64,000 nucleotides of DNA from the NCBI GenBank assembly GCA_037043235.1, contig JAWRVZ010000248.1:372001-436000 (forward strand), read 5' to 3'. The stretch comes from Rhodeus uyekii (Eukaryota; Chordata; Actinopteri; Cypriniformes; Acheilognathidae). Shown here piece after piece: positions 11,140-23,100 of the stretch (positions within the stretch are counted from its first letter, which is position 1; every line of letters begins with the position of its first letter). A model generated the notes under the pieces. The model ran no database searches, was not told the origin of the DNA, and was given only the letters and a program-made list of their open reading frames with translations. Position numbers and translations under genes: made by a program.

Positions 11140-11395
11140 GGATCCTTAGGAGGCTACGGCAAGCTGGTTTCGCTTAAATTGTAAACAGTGTAACTTGTCG
11201 TGATTGCATTTTTAATAGTAAGAGTTCAGTTAGAGAGCTCTACAATTCAATTCTTACTATGGTAGTAACAATTACAAATAGAGAGCTCTCTAATTCAGTG
11301 CTGTCTAAAGCAATTGCAGAACTCTCTAATTCAGTTCTTACTTGTAAGAGCTCTACAATTGTATTCTGACAAGTAAAAACTTGTTTTTCTTAGAT
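11140..11395. repeat. GAGCTC-palindrome repeat, half copy
   Basis: Short palindromes centred on GAGCTC and flanked by AATT-type ends recur several times, with TTACTAGTAA-like spacers. The left flank matches the left arm of the element at 12899-13240 (a TTAAATT ... TGT block), so this is probably a half copy. Confidence 0.6.
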
Positions 11396-11703
11396 GCAAA
11401 ACAGATTTGCGATTACACTCATTTCCCTCTCCCGAATTCTTTCCTGTGGTGCTACACTTCTACATAAAAGCCCTATTAGAACTAATGAGTAGAATTATCA
11501 TTGTGTCAGAATGACCAGATGACAACTTGAATATGTTTTGCTATTGAAAGATATTTAATCACTACATTAATTCACATCTTTACTTCCTCTTGTTTCATCT
11601 AGGAAAACTCCCTGCAGTTTGAAAAGTTTTCCAGACAAAATATCATCTTATATTTGTGCTTATAATGCACAGTAACGTTTGCAGACATTGCGCTACATGT
11701 ACA

Positions 11704-11738
<35 letters not shown>

Positions 11739-12699
11739 CACACGTTATATATTTCCTTAGCCTGTTTTAAGCCTGTCTAAAACCACCAGTAAGTGTCAAC
11801 CCAATCCTGTCTTTATGAAAGGGTCATTCAATCATTGACTCAAATGATTCATTTAAAACACAGATTCATATCTAGTATGAAATATTGCACTGATGCTCTG
11901 AGATGCACAACAGTTTTAGCACGACCTTGTTTGGAACTATGTTTGTTCGTTAAACAGAGCAAAAACAGACAATATTGTTAATAGTCAAAATTCTTATTTG
12001 TTGAACTATAAAACAAAAATCACATCCACGATCACGCCTATGCACTGATATAAAAAAGCATTATATTATAAAAGCATTATAAAAGCATTTTTAGTGGCAT
12101 TACAGGCTTCATCATGGAGTTAATTATTTTGGACTCTCAAGGCGTGTTTTTGTTCTTTCTTTTTTTTGTAAACTCAGTGACAAACTCATATGTTATTAAA
12201 ACGACACATATTATTGTAGATGATAAATATCGCACACCCCTAGCCCAAATTGAGGATAATGCAAATAAAATCCCTGCAATACTGAACAAAATAATGTATT
12301 TTACAACCAATAAATAAATGGCATATTGCTTGGTATATTTATCTTTTCTGAGCTACTGTGAATTAAAATACTTATCCTACCTATGCAACAGAGCTAAAGG
12401 CTGACCTTAAGAAAAATACGGTTTTCATCACTCACAGAAAATAATCACTTTAGCAAAGTTTGTACTATTTTCGACATAAGGACTTTATTCAATTTAAAGT
12501 CAAATGTGCCTCTGTGTGTATTTAGACATATGTGTACTCTATTTGTTCTCTAAAGAATGATAATTCTATAATGATTTGAATCAACACTAAAAACAGCTCA
12601 TAAACTCATTTAAAAGCTATTCATCATTTAAAAAGGCTTGACTGAACAACCTGGAATTGCAGTGGCCCATTTTGTGAATATGTATGGAGCGTAATTATC

Positions 12700-13315
12700 A
12701 TAACGAGGTTGTGCTGAATAGAGAGCTCTACAATTATGTATTTACTTGTATGAAAGTAATTATATAGCTTTCTAATTCAGTTATTTCTAGTAACAATTCA
12801 GTTACAGAGCTCTGTAATTCTACATTATTTTTTTTAATTTTATCTTTAATTTGTAGTTTTAAGAATTCAATTAGCGAGCTAATTAAATAGTTACTGGATT
12901 TTTTAAAAATTCTTTATGGCAGGTGTTTTAGCTTAAATTATTCCCATTGTTACTCGTCGTAAAAAATTCAATTATGGAGCTCTACAATTCAATTCTTACT
13001 AGTAACTATTTAATTAGAGAGCTCACAAATCAATTGTTTCTAGTAAGAATTAAATTAGAGAGCTCCCTAATTCAATTGCAGAGCTCTGCAATTCTACATA
13101 CCTTTCATTTGTATTTTTACTAGTAAGAACTGAATTGTAGAGTTCTGTAATTGAATTCTTACTAGTAAACATGTAATAATGACGAGTAAGGCTGAGAATA
13201 TTTTAAGCTATAGATTGCCATAATTTGAAAAAGTACTGAATAAAGCGTCTATAACTTGCCGAGTGCCATGCCGTGCTCACTGACATGCAGACGCATGAAT
13301 CACAGTCATACATAG
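12700..13315. mobile_element. Foldback MITE with internal GAGCTC palindromes
   Basis: Two arms pair: about 12905-12960 (TTTATGGCAGGTGTTTTAGC onward) and the reverse complement of about 13186-13238. Between them are many AATTxxAGAGCTCTxxAATT palindromes, some perfect. Similar palindromes extend left to about 12720, suggesting nested copies. The right flank, about 13240-13313, is shared with 16325-16393. Confidence 0.7.
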
Positions 13316-15126
13316 AATTTCATGTGAGAAGAAAACATGACCTTTAACAACTGGCTTTGCAAATCAGCTTTGCAAAGTTTATTTTGGCACAAGGCCTTTT
13401 GCCGGGAGACTATGACTAATATTCAAAGTGATTTCTGTCATTTTGGCAGAGAAGGAATAGCATTCACATGCTTTAGAAACACTCGACTAGGAATTAGCAA
13501 GCTAGGCTTCTTTCAAACAGGCCTTATTTCCCAAAAAAATCATAAGAAACCATTGATGCTTTTGAGAAATGCCAACCCAGAACAATTTCCGTGGAAGACA
13601 GAAAAACATTATATGTTTGAGTTATTTCACAATACACAAATTGAAATTATAGCCTATGTATGTAGTTTGTGTAATTACATTTAAATAGAACATTAAAAGT
13701 TAATATTGACCACATTCTGTAACTTATGTTAATATACTCATACACTGTCAGAATAAACAGTCCCTTATGAAAATGAACCATGGTTTTACTATAGTGATCG
13801 TATTTCAACTTGTACTAATTGTAGATTTCCATGTTAATATAATCAAATTTAGGCATATTGTTAAAATGCATTTAAAAAATAATGTTAAGTGGGTATCATT
13901 ACCCAATATTAATACATTTAATCGCTTAAAAAGTTCAATTTAGAGGAACCATACTGATATCAGTATCGACGATACTGGCCAAGAAAGTGTCAATATCAGA
14001 ACAAAAACTAAATAAAGAGATTTGCTGATCCCTAATGTAACTTCCTCAAACCAGAAGAATCTGCCATAATCTAAACATTAATAGCCTCGTTTGGACGAAA
14101 AGTGTAGAAAACAATGAAACCATTGTTGAAAGAACTTATCTGTAGATATCTGGTTAAAAATTTGCTTCCTGTGATATTAAAGCGTATGACTATTAGTCAC
14201 AGCACCGATAGTTTCGCAAAGAAATTCCTTCTGCAGGTGTGTGCATATGTGGCTGTAATTATGAGGTTCAAATCTTTTCTTGGGAAATATTATGACTACC
14301 AACTAATTGGTAACAAATTTTACAATTGTTTTATGCGGTTAAAAGCAATACAAATACACATTACAGTTCAAAAATGTAGGATCAGGTAGATTTTTAAATA
14401 AATCTTTAAAAATAAAGTTCTTTTGAACTTTCTATTCATCAAAGTTGAAATCAAAATCCATTACGCAGAAATATTACGCAGCACAGCTTAACATTGATAA
14501 CATAAGAAATGTTTTTTTGAGCAGCAAATCAGCACATTAAAATGATCTATGATACCGAAGTCTCAGGAATAAATTACTTTTTAAAATTTATAACTACAAA
14601 AATGGAAAATAGTTAGTCACAAAACTGCTGTTATTACTGAATTTATCGCCAAATAAATGTAGTCTTATTTATCTCATCCAAAGGATCAGAAAATGACACA
14701 CCAAAAAAAATATAGATGGATTTTTAATTATTATAATCTCATTCTAGCAAATATATGAATCAAACTACATTTTGATTGGTAAAAAGAGTTAAAGAAAGCT
14801 TAACGTCAAACATCAGTGCAAAACTTCAGTCATTACTGTACATGGCCTTGGGGGAAACTGTACAACTTTAAGCCAAATGCTGTTGCATTATTATTTTTTT
14901 TATATAGTCACGTGTCATCCTTCACACACACACACAAACACACACACACACACAAAACACAAAAAAATGGGGTTGAATACAAAACAATTTGTATAAAATA
15001 TATTTTTTTAAAACCCTTTGGAATAAAGAACTCTATGAACATTTATATGATCCTTGGACTCAAACCCCTTCAAATTGACATATCCAGCCCAATACAGCGA
15101 TTCAATCTTATGATTTTATGTAAATG

Positions 15127-18100
15127 TTAGTCTATACATCCTTTCCGTTCAATTTCCTCCTCTGGAGCCACTGGCAGGATGACATGTGAAATTCTGCTCC
15201 ACAGTCCGCTCAGTTTATCCACGTCCATTTGATTAAACTCAGCCGATTTATCTGAGGGGACAAACTTTTGTTTCACGTGTTCATGTACCATGTCCTCCAC
15301 TTCGTTCAGACTGACACTTGTGGATATTTCATCCACCGAAAGCATCACAGTGAAAACAAGGAACACATTTTTGTAAGCTGCATTCTCGTGGTCACAGTAG
15401 CGATAGAATATGAGAGTAGATCCAGGAGGGAGCTCCTCAAAGCGGTGCACAACAGCTGCAGGTTTATCGCCTTCAAACGCTTCCTGCAGCGCTTCATCAA
15501 TCTCCAGCTTAACCTGATCACTGTCTTTTGCACTTTTGATGGTCCCGTTGATTTCTAAGATTGAAGCGCTATGGAACGAGGAGTACGCCATGGCTAAGCT
15601 TCGAGCAAGACAGCCCAACGTCCTTTCAGCCTGAAGGCCAGCGGTCAGGATTACACTGACCGGTTCAGTGGGGTTGACCATCTCCAGGTGACGCTTAAGA
15701 TGTCTCCCACTCCTCGTCCAGAACACTGGACGTTGACTGGGAAAATGTTCCTTCAGAGCAGATAACTCCACACCGAATTTTTCCATTGTTTCAGAATGGG
15801 ACACGTCAGTTTGTGGCAAATGGTACGATCTTATGGGCCACATCTTATGGTCCAAAAAGCCCATCAGTATCAGTATCAGTATCAGAGAACACAGAAGAAG
15901 CTTGCACATGTACCACAACCAGCCTAGAGAAACACGCATAACAAAGCAGAGTGAATGTGAGGCAAATCTGCTCGTTTAAACTATGTGGAATAGATTAAGG
16001 ACAGAAAAAATACCTCGGGAGGAAGAGACTGGGCTTGCTTTTGAGGTCACTGGTTTCTGCAAATTCTTCAATTCTTCAAGACAAAGTAAAAGAAAACAAA
16101 TTCTTAACTTTTCTTTGTGGGGACGATTCGGAAATTCACTATTATTTTCTTTTTCTTCTAATGGTTTGTCATTTCTTCTAATTGTGATTTATATTAAATT
16201 AGAGAGCTCATAAATCAATTGTTTCTAGTAAGAATTAAATTGTAGAGCTCTGTAAAATCCAATAACGACGGGTAAGGCTGGGAACATTTTAAGCTAAAAC
16301 GGATTGCCATAATTTAGAAAAAGGACTTAATAAAGCTGTCTAATAACTTGCCGAGTGCCACTGACATGCAGACGCATGAATCACAGTCACATACACATAA
16401 TCTCACTTTCAGATATGTTGATTCTGAAAAATCCACTGCCGCTTGTATATATATTCTTTACTTTTAATGGTTTGTAATGAGTGATTTCTTTTTATAATTT
16501 ATAATCATTATAATGACTTCTTCAAATGTATATACACTTTAGTCTATCGTCTATATAACCAATCTTTTAAAGCCTTTACTTTTCTGTATTTTTTTCTTGT
16601 ATTCTGTACCAGACAGAATGTTTTGAGAAGTCTTTCTGTTGATAGTTGGAGCCTGAGCCAATTTAAGCCATGGATGTGTATGTGAATGTGTATCTGTCTA
16701 TCTGTGTGTGTGTGTTAAAATGCTGATCAACTGGCACCATAAGGAGACAGAATGACTTGTTTTTCTCAACAATGTAACGCCTAGACATCAACTTCTGGAA
16801 CCTGGAAGATCGCTTAAAGGGTAAACCAGAGGCCTTGTTGTCAATTGACGAAGATATGATTCTGTAATGTTTTGTTTACCTTTCTTTCTTTGTCAGTCAG
16901 AATCATTTAACCTTTAGTATTGACGTAGTTAGTACCTCTGTAAGAGTATAATTGCTGTAACAATATCATTATAAGGGCGTGACCTAACGAACTCCTTGTG
17001 AGACCTGAAGCTGCTTCTGCTGATGAAACTGCAAACTATTCGTAACTAAAAATGTCTTCTATTGACTGCACTTCTGACTCCTGGTCTTCAATCATCATAT
17101 CTGGTCCTCAGGTCTTTAACTGTAAATCCCCTATTCAATTAGCTATTTCTCTTAATAGACTAAATTATGAATGTAAAACAAATATATATCTATTTTCAGG
17201 TAATAAAATATTAGAAAGGTTGACAAATGCAAAAACTTCATTATTATTATTTTTTTACCTGTGTTTTTGTGACGAGGGGCTTGATTTACAATGGGATGTT
17301 TGATTGTTGAGTAAATATTGCTCTGCAGGGGTGTAGGTGAGTATATTTTCCACTTATCAGGACAAGGATCATCTAGAGATATAGAGATGGGATATAAACT
17401 TTGATTAATTCAAATGGATTAAAAACTGTTCAATTTTACGGCTATTTACATGGCAAACACACAGTCAATATCACAATCCGTAAAATTAATTATATAGAAA
17501 ACTTGACAAGATAGAGTATCTAAATTACACTTGGGTGATACATTCTAAAATATTCCATGTAAACATTTTTCTGAATAAAAGCGCTTTCTAGCTGTATGGT
17601 AAAAATGACAGTCCAACAGAAAAGTTTCACATTTAAAGGAAGTTGACCAGGGACTTCCCCAATTAATAGAAAGCCATGTTTAAGTCTTGAGTGACCCCTG
17701 TTGGCCTCTAGTGAAGACTTGGAAGACACTTATTTTTTATACTGGGATTTCTTGAAAAAATGTTTTAACATATACAATAAGAACAATGTTAAGCATCAAA
17801 ATGTGCACTTTTACCAGAGAAAATATGCTTATTTATATATATATAAATAAAATTTCACAAACTTTTGGGCATCTCCATTTTGAGATTCCGAGAGTTCAGG
17901 CTACTCTTATTTCTCAAGCTGGAAGCCTTGTGTTGGTTTTCTTTAGGTACGCCACCCAAACTAGAGGGGTCTGCAATGAAAAAGATTTAAAAATATATAT
18001 ATATATATATCTATGCATTTCAATGCAAATGAGTTGTGCATCATTAATTTTATTAATGATAACAAACCTCCAGATGCTGTGACTGGTCTGTACGTTTTTG

Positions 18101-19553
18101 TTTGAGTTTGAATTTGGACTCTGGGTATCTCCAAGTCCGCTGTGGTTTGATGAATGGCCACTGAGCTGTCCAGTATCCCTTCACTTTTCAGATTTTCTCG
18201 CTGTGCACGGAAAGGATTCATTTCTACTGTCCCAGACTCAGCTGAGGAATATAGAAGAAATATACACTGAAGAAATATAGCAGCACCTGTTTAAAATTAT
18301 TCAACCTAACACAATCTGCTTGTTTCTCAAACATCATCTTACCTTTCAAACTGAGCTCATGGTCCTGCTCACCCTCCTCATCTGAGTTCATATCTTGATC
18401 CTGGTCTCCATCCTCATCCATCTCCACATCTGCCTCATCAATGGGTTTAAATTCATCACCGCGCTCTTTTGTATCGATTGCCTTCTTTGTCTCTTTAAGC
18501 TTTCGCGTCTTAACAGAGGGTTCTGAGTTGGTTTAATAAATAATTAGTACAAACTTAGCATGATAAATATGTTTTGCCTGAGAAATAAAATGTAAGACTT
18601 TTTATTATCATTTATTTAATTAGACATACCATCATCAACCTCCTTCTCAGGGGTCTTGGACTCCTTGGATCCATTGACAGCTCTGGATGGCCCATCATCT
18701 TCCCTCATTTTCCGGGTTCGTTTTAGTGGGGGTCTGGGTGTAAGAGCATCACTGTATAAAGCTGAAATAAATGATGAAATTATTTTACAGAAATATACTA
18801 ACCAACAAGTTTTGGTTTTTTTAAGTACTTTGCTTGTGTATCAGTGGAAATTGACAACCGATTAGAGATTTTAAACAGGGACATATCAACAACTGTACAT
18901 TGTAACTGCCTTATATAATAAAATAATACAAAACTGAGAATGTTAAAATAATAAAACTGTTAGTGCTTTAGCTTATGTGCTCAAGCTAACCAGTGCATAG
19001 TTTAACATTTTAACGAATCCCAAATACATAATTCTATATAACTTATGTTTTAAATAGAGAGAGAGAGAGAGAGGGAAAGAGGGATGGGCACTTTAAATCG
19101 GTTTTATAAAGCACATGCGAGGTGCACAAACGTATTAGACAAAGCTTTACGTTATCATATGAAACAGCTAGAATAAACGTTATGTACGGAGACACTGACG
19201 TGAAATACGTTATTTAGAATTTAATTGATAACAAATGCGGTAAAGACAGACGACGAGCCCAGAATCTAAACCTAAACCGGAAGGTTTACGCTAAGCAACG
19301 ATAGGCTGCTTCTGCTAACAGCTTATGAATGAAACCGCTAACATAAATAAATATTCGCCGTGCATTACGATTTCGTTCTTTTTTGCAACCGAATAGATCA
19401 TATATTGCAGATACGTAGTATTTGGTTCAGCTGACATTTCTACAGTATAAGTCACGTTAGGAGTTTTATACCTGTCAAACCTATCTTAGATGCATGTCTG
19501 GTGCTTCTCCTCCTTGTTGTAGTTCCATCTGCTTTAGAATCACCCGAATCCAT
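15127..19553 (-). CDS. tor1aip: Torsin-1A-interacting protein, copy 1 (LAP1/LULL1-like)
   Basis: Type II membrane protein that activates torsin AAA+ ATPases through a luminal domain in the nuclear envelope/ER. Exons (minus): 19472-19553, 18630-18761, 18343-18522, 18068-18241, 17863-17970, about 16014-16049, 15127-15923; predicted 502 aa. Residues 1-237 are nucleo/cytoplasmic, starting MDSGDSKADG, with basic RRRSTRHASK and an acidic MDEDGDQDQDMNSDEEGE stretch. One membrane segment follows (MCKLLLCSLILILILMGFLD). The C-terminal luminal domain has the family core (LPPGSTLIFYRYCDHENAAY) and GLWSRISHVILPV; the Arg there aligns with human LAP1 R563, the arginine finger. The sixth-exon acceptor is chosen at CCAG because the nearer CAG gives a 43-nt exon that breaks the frame. 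LAP1 versus LULL1 orthology cannot be settled from sequence alone. The promoter must lie within the 600 bases before copy 2's stop. Confidence 0.88.
16195..16395. repeat. Right half copy of the GAGCTC foldback element
   Basis: Shares with 13016-13313 the AATTGTTTCTAGTAAGAATT block, the ACGxGTAAGGCTGxGAA block and the tail ACTTGCCGAGTGCCA ... CAGACGCATGAATCACAGTC. It lies in an intron of tor1aip copy 1, so the element is mobile or was duplicated over at least 3 kb. Confidence 0.75.
16400..17862. other. Intron of tor1aip copy 1
   Basis: No additional exon with family similarity was found. The sequence is AT-rich with short unspecific frames. A TATATA tract follows the exon ending at 17863. Confidence 0.5.
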
Positions 19554-20157
19554 TTGTTTTATATCACACAGCTTCTTGGCAAACTTTTCGCTTTTACTCT
19601 GCAGCCGAAAGCGGAAGCAACGATGGTCTTCGTCGGAGCGGTTTCAGTGGAACACAGCTTCTTTCACGGAAGTAGTTCACATTATAGTTACTTTCATTTC
19701 ATAAATGTTCATTAACATTCTTGACAAAAAAACTAAACCTTTAATTTCACAAATGTGTCAGTAGCTCAATCAATCAACTTCATTGACTTTAATTTCAGCT
19801 TTATCTGTGGTCAGTCACAAACGTGTCAAAGAAAGCACAAAGCAGATGCATTTATTAAGGCACGTTTATTTCCTCTAATAAAGCTTTAAAGTAGGAAAAC
19901 CTCAAACACTCACCAAATATATTACACGTTCATCCAAATTTATAGATCAAAAAGAACTTATATGCAAGACATAATTTAGATAAAAACCGATTTACATGAA
20001 AACAAAGCAATGCAATACAAACGGGGGAAACACTTTGTTTTATCCTTCTATAGATCTCATAATCTGAATTATCATTTAGAGTGAAAGAAAGAAAACTGCG
20101 AGACCAGTCATTCAAACAGCAGCACATTCTAATATATATAAAATGTCTATAAACATT
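19554..20157. promoter_or_regulatory. Gap between tandem tor1aip genes
   Basis: Contains the presumed promoter/5' UTR of copy 1 (minus strand, upstream of 19553) and the 3' UTR of copy 2 (from 20157 down to the polyA signal near 19865-19870). The two transcription units are therefore only about 200-300 bases apart. No TATA box was assigned. Confidence 0.5.
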
Positions 20158-23100
20158 TCAAAATGACTTACAGTCCCCACAACCCTGACGTTCAATTTTC
20201 TCTTCTGCAGAAACTGGCAAGATGAGATGTGAAATTCTGCTCCATAATCCACTCAGCTTGTCCACATCCATTTGATTAAAATTAGCTAACTTGTCAGAGG
20301 AGACAAACTTTTGTTTTACATGCTCTTGAACCATTTCCTCAACTCTTCCTAGACTGACATTGCGTGGCACTTCTACTTCTGTATCAAGCATTACCGTAAA
20401 GGCCAAGAAGACGTTTTTATAAGCTGCATTCTCATGGTCACAGTAGCGGTAAAAGATAAGAGTGGATCCAGGAGGGAGCTCCTCAAAACGGTGGATTACT
20501 GCAGCAATTTTTTTACCCTCAAAGGCATTTTTCAAATCACTATCAATGTCCAGCTTGACCTGATCACTGTCTTGTGACGTTTTACTTTTTCCATCAATCC
20601 TCAGAACTGAAGAGTTAAGGGCAGTGGAAAAAGCTTGAGCCAAGCATTGAGCCAGACAACCAAGTGTCCTTTCAGCTCTATGACCAGACGTTAGAATGAG
20701 GCTGACGGGTTCTGTAGGATGTTCAGTTTTTAGGTGGCGTCTGAGATGAATCAGACTCCTCCTCCAGAGTTCTGACCGCTGATTTGGAAAGTTACTCTTA
20801 AGTTTCTCCATTTCCTGGTTGAACACATCCACTACATTAAGCTCTTTTGGTACAGGTGGAGTTGAGTCAGAATTGCAATTAGAAATAACCAACACAAGGA
20901 CGAAAACAGCAGCAGCAGCAGTAGAAATCCATAACACTTCTGTAAGAAAATAAATAATTAGAGTAAAATTAGAGGCTGCTTCTCTGTGAAAATCCTTTGA
21001 CAGTCATTCTTCACAATGGTAAAGACTTCTTTTAGTAATTTCATATAGACAGTCAGAACTGAGAAAAAACTCACTGTAATTACTTCCCACACTGATCTGT
21101 GATTGTCTATTTTGTGGAAGTTCAGTAGAAATGGGGTGTTGTAGTGACTCTAAATGTAAAAAAAGGCAACAGCTTTTCAATACAAGAAGAAAACAACACT
21201 TTTCAAATTGCCACAATAATATTCACCTATTCTATATAAATTAGATTCAAAATGTTTAATTTATCATACGGCATACTGCAGGAGAATCATATAATTTGTA
21301 TATCGTATAATTAGTCACATTAAGAGTTTTATAAAGTCAAACCTGTCTCAGATGCATGTCTGGTGTTTCTCCTCCTAGTTCCATCTAAAGAATCACCTGA
21401 ATCCATTTGTTTTATATCACAAACGGGTGAGTGCAGGTAACAGAGAAATAGTAGACATTGTTCATTTACAAGCTCTACTACAAGTCGGTTGAAAATCTGT
21501 GAACTTATTTAAGCTGACTTCTCAAATAATATTTTACCTTTCCAACTGGACTTGGCTTTTGCGTCTTCAACCTGGTCTTTATTCTCACCGGACTCAGGTT
21601 CTTGCTTGGCTTTTGCATCTTCAACTTGGACTTTATTCTCACCGGACTCAGGTTCTTGCTTGGCTTTTGCATCTTCAACCTGGTCTTTATTCTCACCGGA
21701 CTCAGGTTCTTGCTTGGCTTTTGCATCTTCAACCTGGTCTTTATTCTCACCGGATTCAGGTTCTTGCTTGGCTTTTGCATCTTCAACCTGGTCTTTATTC
21801 TCTCCGGACTCAGGTTCTTGCTTGGCTTTTGCATCTTCAACCTGGTCTTTATTCTCACCGGACTCAGGTTCTTGCTTGGCTTTTGCGTCTTCAACCTGGT
21901 CTTTATTATCACCGGACTCAGGTTCTTGCTTGGCTTTTGCGTCTTCAACCTGGTCTTTATTCTCTCCGTACTCAGGTTCTTGCTTGGCTTTTGCGTCTTC
22001 AACCTGGTCTTTATTCTCTCCGGACTCAGGTTCTTGCTTGGCTTTTGCGTCTTCAACCTGGTCTTCATTCTCTCCGTACTCAGGTTCTTGCTTGGCTTTT
22101 GCATCTTCAACCTGGTCTTTATTCTCACCGGACTCAGGTTCTTGCTTGGCTTTTGCATCTTCAACCTGGTCTTTATTCTCACCGGACTCAGGTTCTTGCT
22201 TGGCTTTTGCATCTTCAACCTGGTCTTTATTCTCTCCGTACTCAGGTTCTTGCTTGGCTTTTGCATCTTCAACCTGGTCTTTATTCTCACCGGACTCAGG
22301 TTCTTGCTTGGCTTTTGCATCTTCAACCTGGTCTTTATTATCACCGGACTCAGGTTCTTGCTTGGCTTTTGCATCTTCAACCTGGTCTTTATTCTCTCCG
22401 TACTCAGGTTCTTGCTTGGCTTTTGCATCTTCAACCTGGTCTTTATTCTCACCGGACTCAGGTTCTTGCTTGGCTTTTGCATCTTCAACCTGGTCTTTAT
22501 TATCACCGGACTCAGGTTCTTGCTTGGCTTTTGCGTCTTCAACCTGGTCTTTATTCTCTCCGTACTCAGGTTCTTGCTTGGCTTTTGCATCTTCAACCTG
22601 GTCTTTATTCTCACCGGACTCAGGTTCTTGCTTGGCTTTTGCATCTTCAACCTGGTCTTTATTATCACCAGACTCAGGTTCTTGCTTGGCTTTTGCATCT
22701 TCAACCTGGTCTTTATTCTCACCAGTCTCCGCATTTGCTTCATCTTTGTGGTTAAGGGATTCTGTAAATTTAATTAAAAAAATTGAAAACAAGAATGAAC
22801 ATACCAAAGATGTTTTAATCACTGAATTAGCCACAATTCTGTTGTCACTAATAATTTCTGACCAAATAAAAACGAATCCTTGTCCTCTAACTCCCTGCCT
22901 TTTCATATTCCCTGAGATTAGAGATTATGACAAGCATTAATTTTTGTTTGAATCTAAAAGCATGAACATGAAAAAGTAAAGCAGAAGAGCAGTTTTAGCG
23001 ATTTAGCTGACAGCAGCTGGTAAATCTCACTACTTTCTGATTCATAACATGATTCCAACCTTATACGCAGACCGGGACAACCTCAATAATTTTCGTCCCA

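Larger units (their letters stand above)
10910..15126. other. AT-rich intergenic DNA with palindromic repeats
   Basis: No gene is supported: open frames are short, lack splice context and have AT-driven composition. Contents are a TA tract at about 11704-11734, GAGCTC palindrome clusters (11140-11395 and 12700-13315, listed separately) and a CA tract at about 14925-14955. The right end is the 3' flank of the minus-strand tor1aip gene. Confidence 0.6.

Noticed and set aside
21499..22940. Several long open frames on both strands across the 54-bp array
   Set aside because: The unit length is a multiple of three with no stops in most frames, so all frames stay open. Only the minus-strand frame giving ENKDQVEDAKAK joins in phase with the flanking exons.
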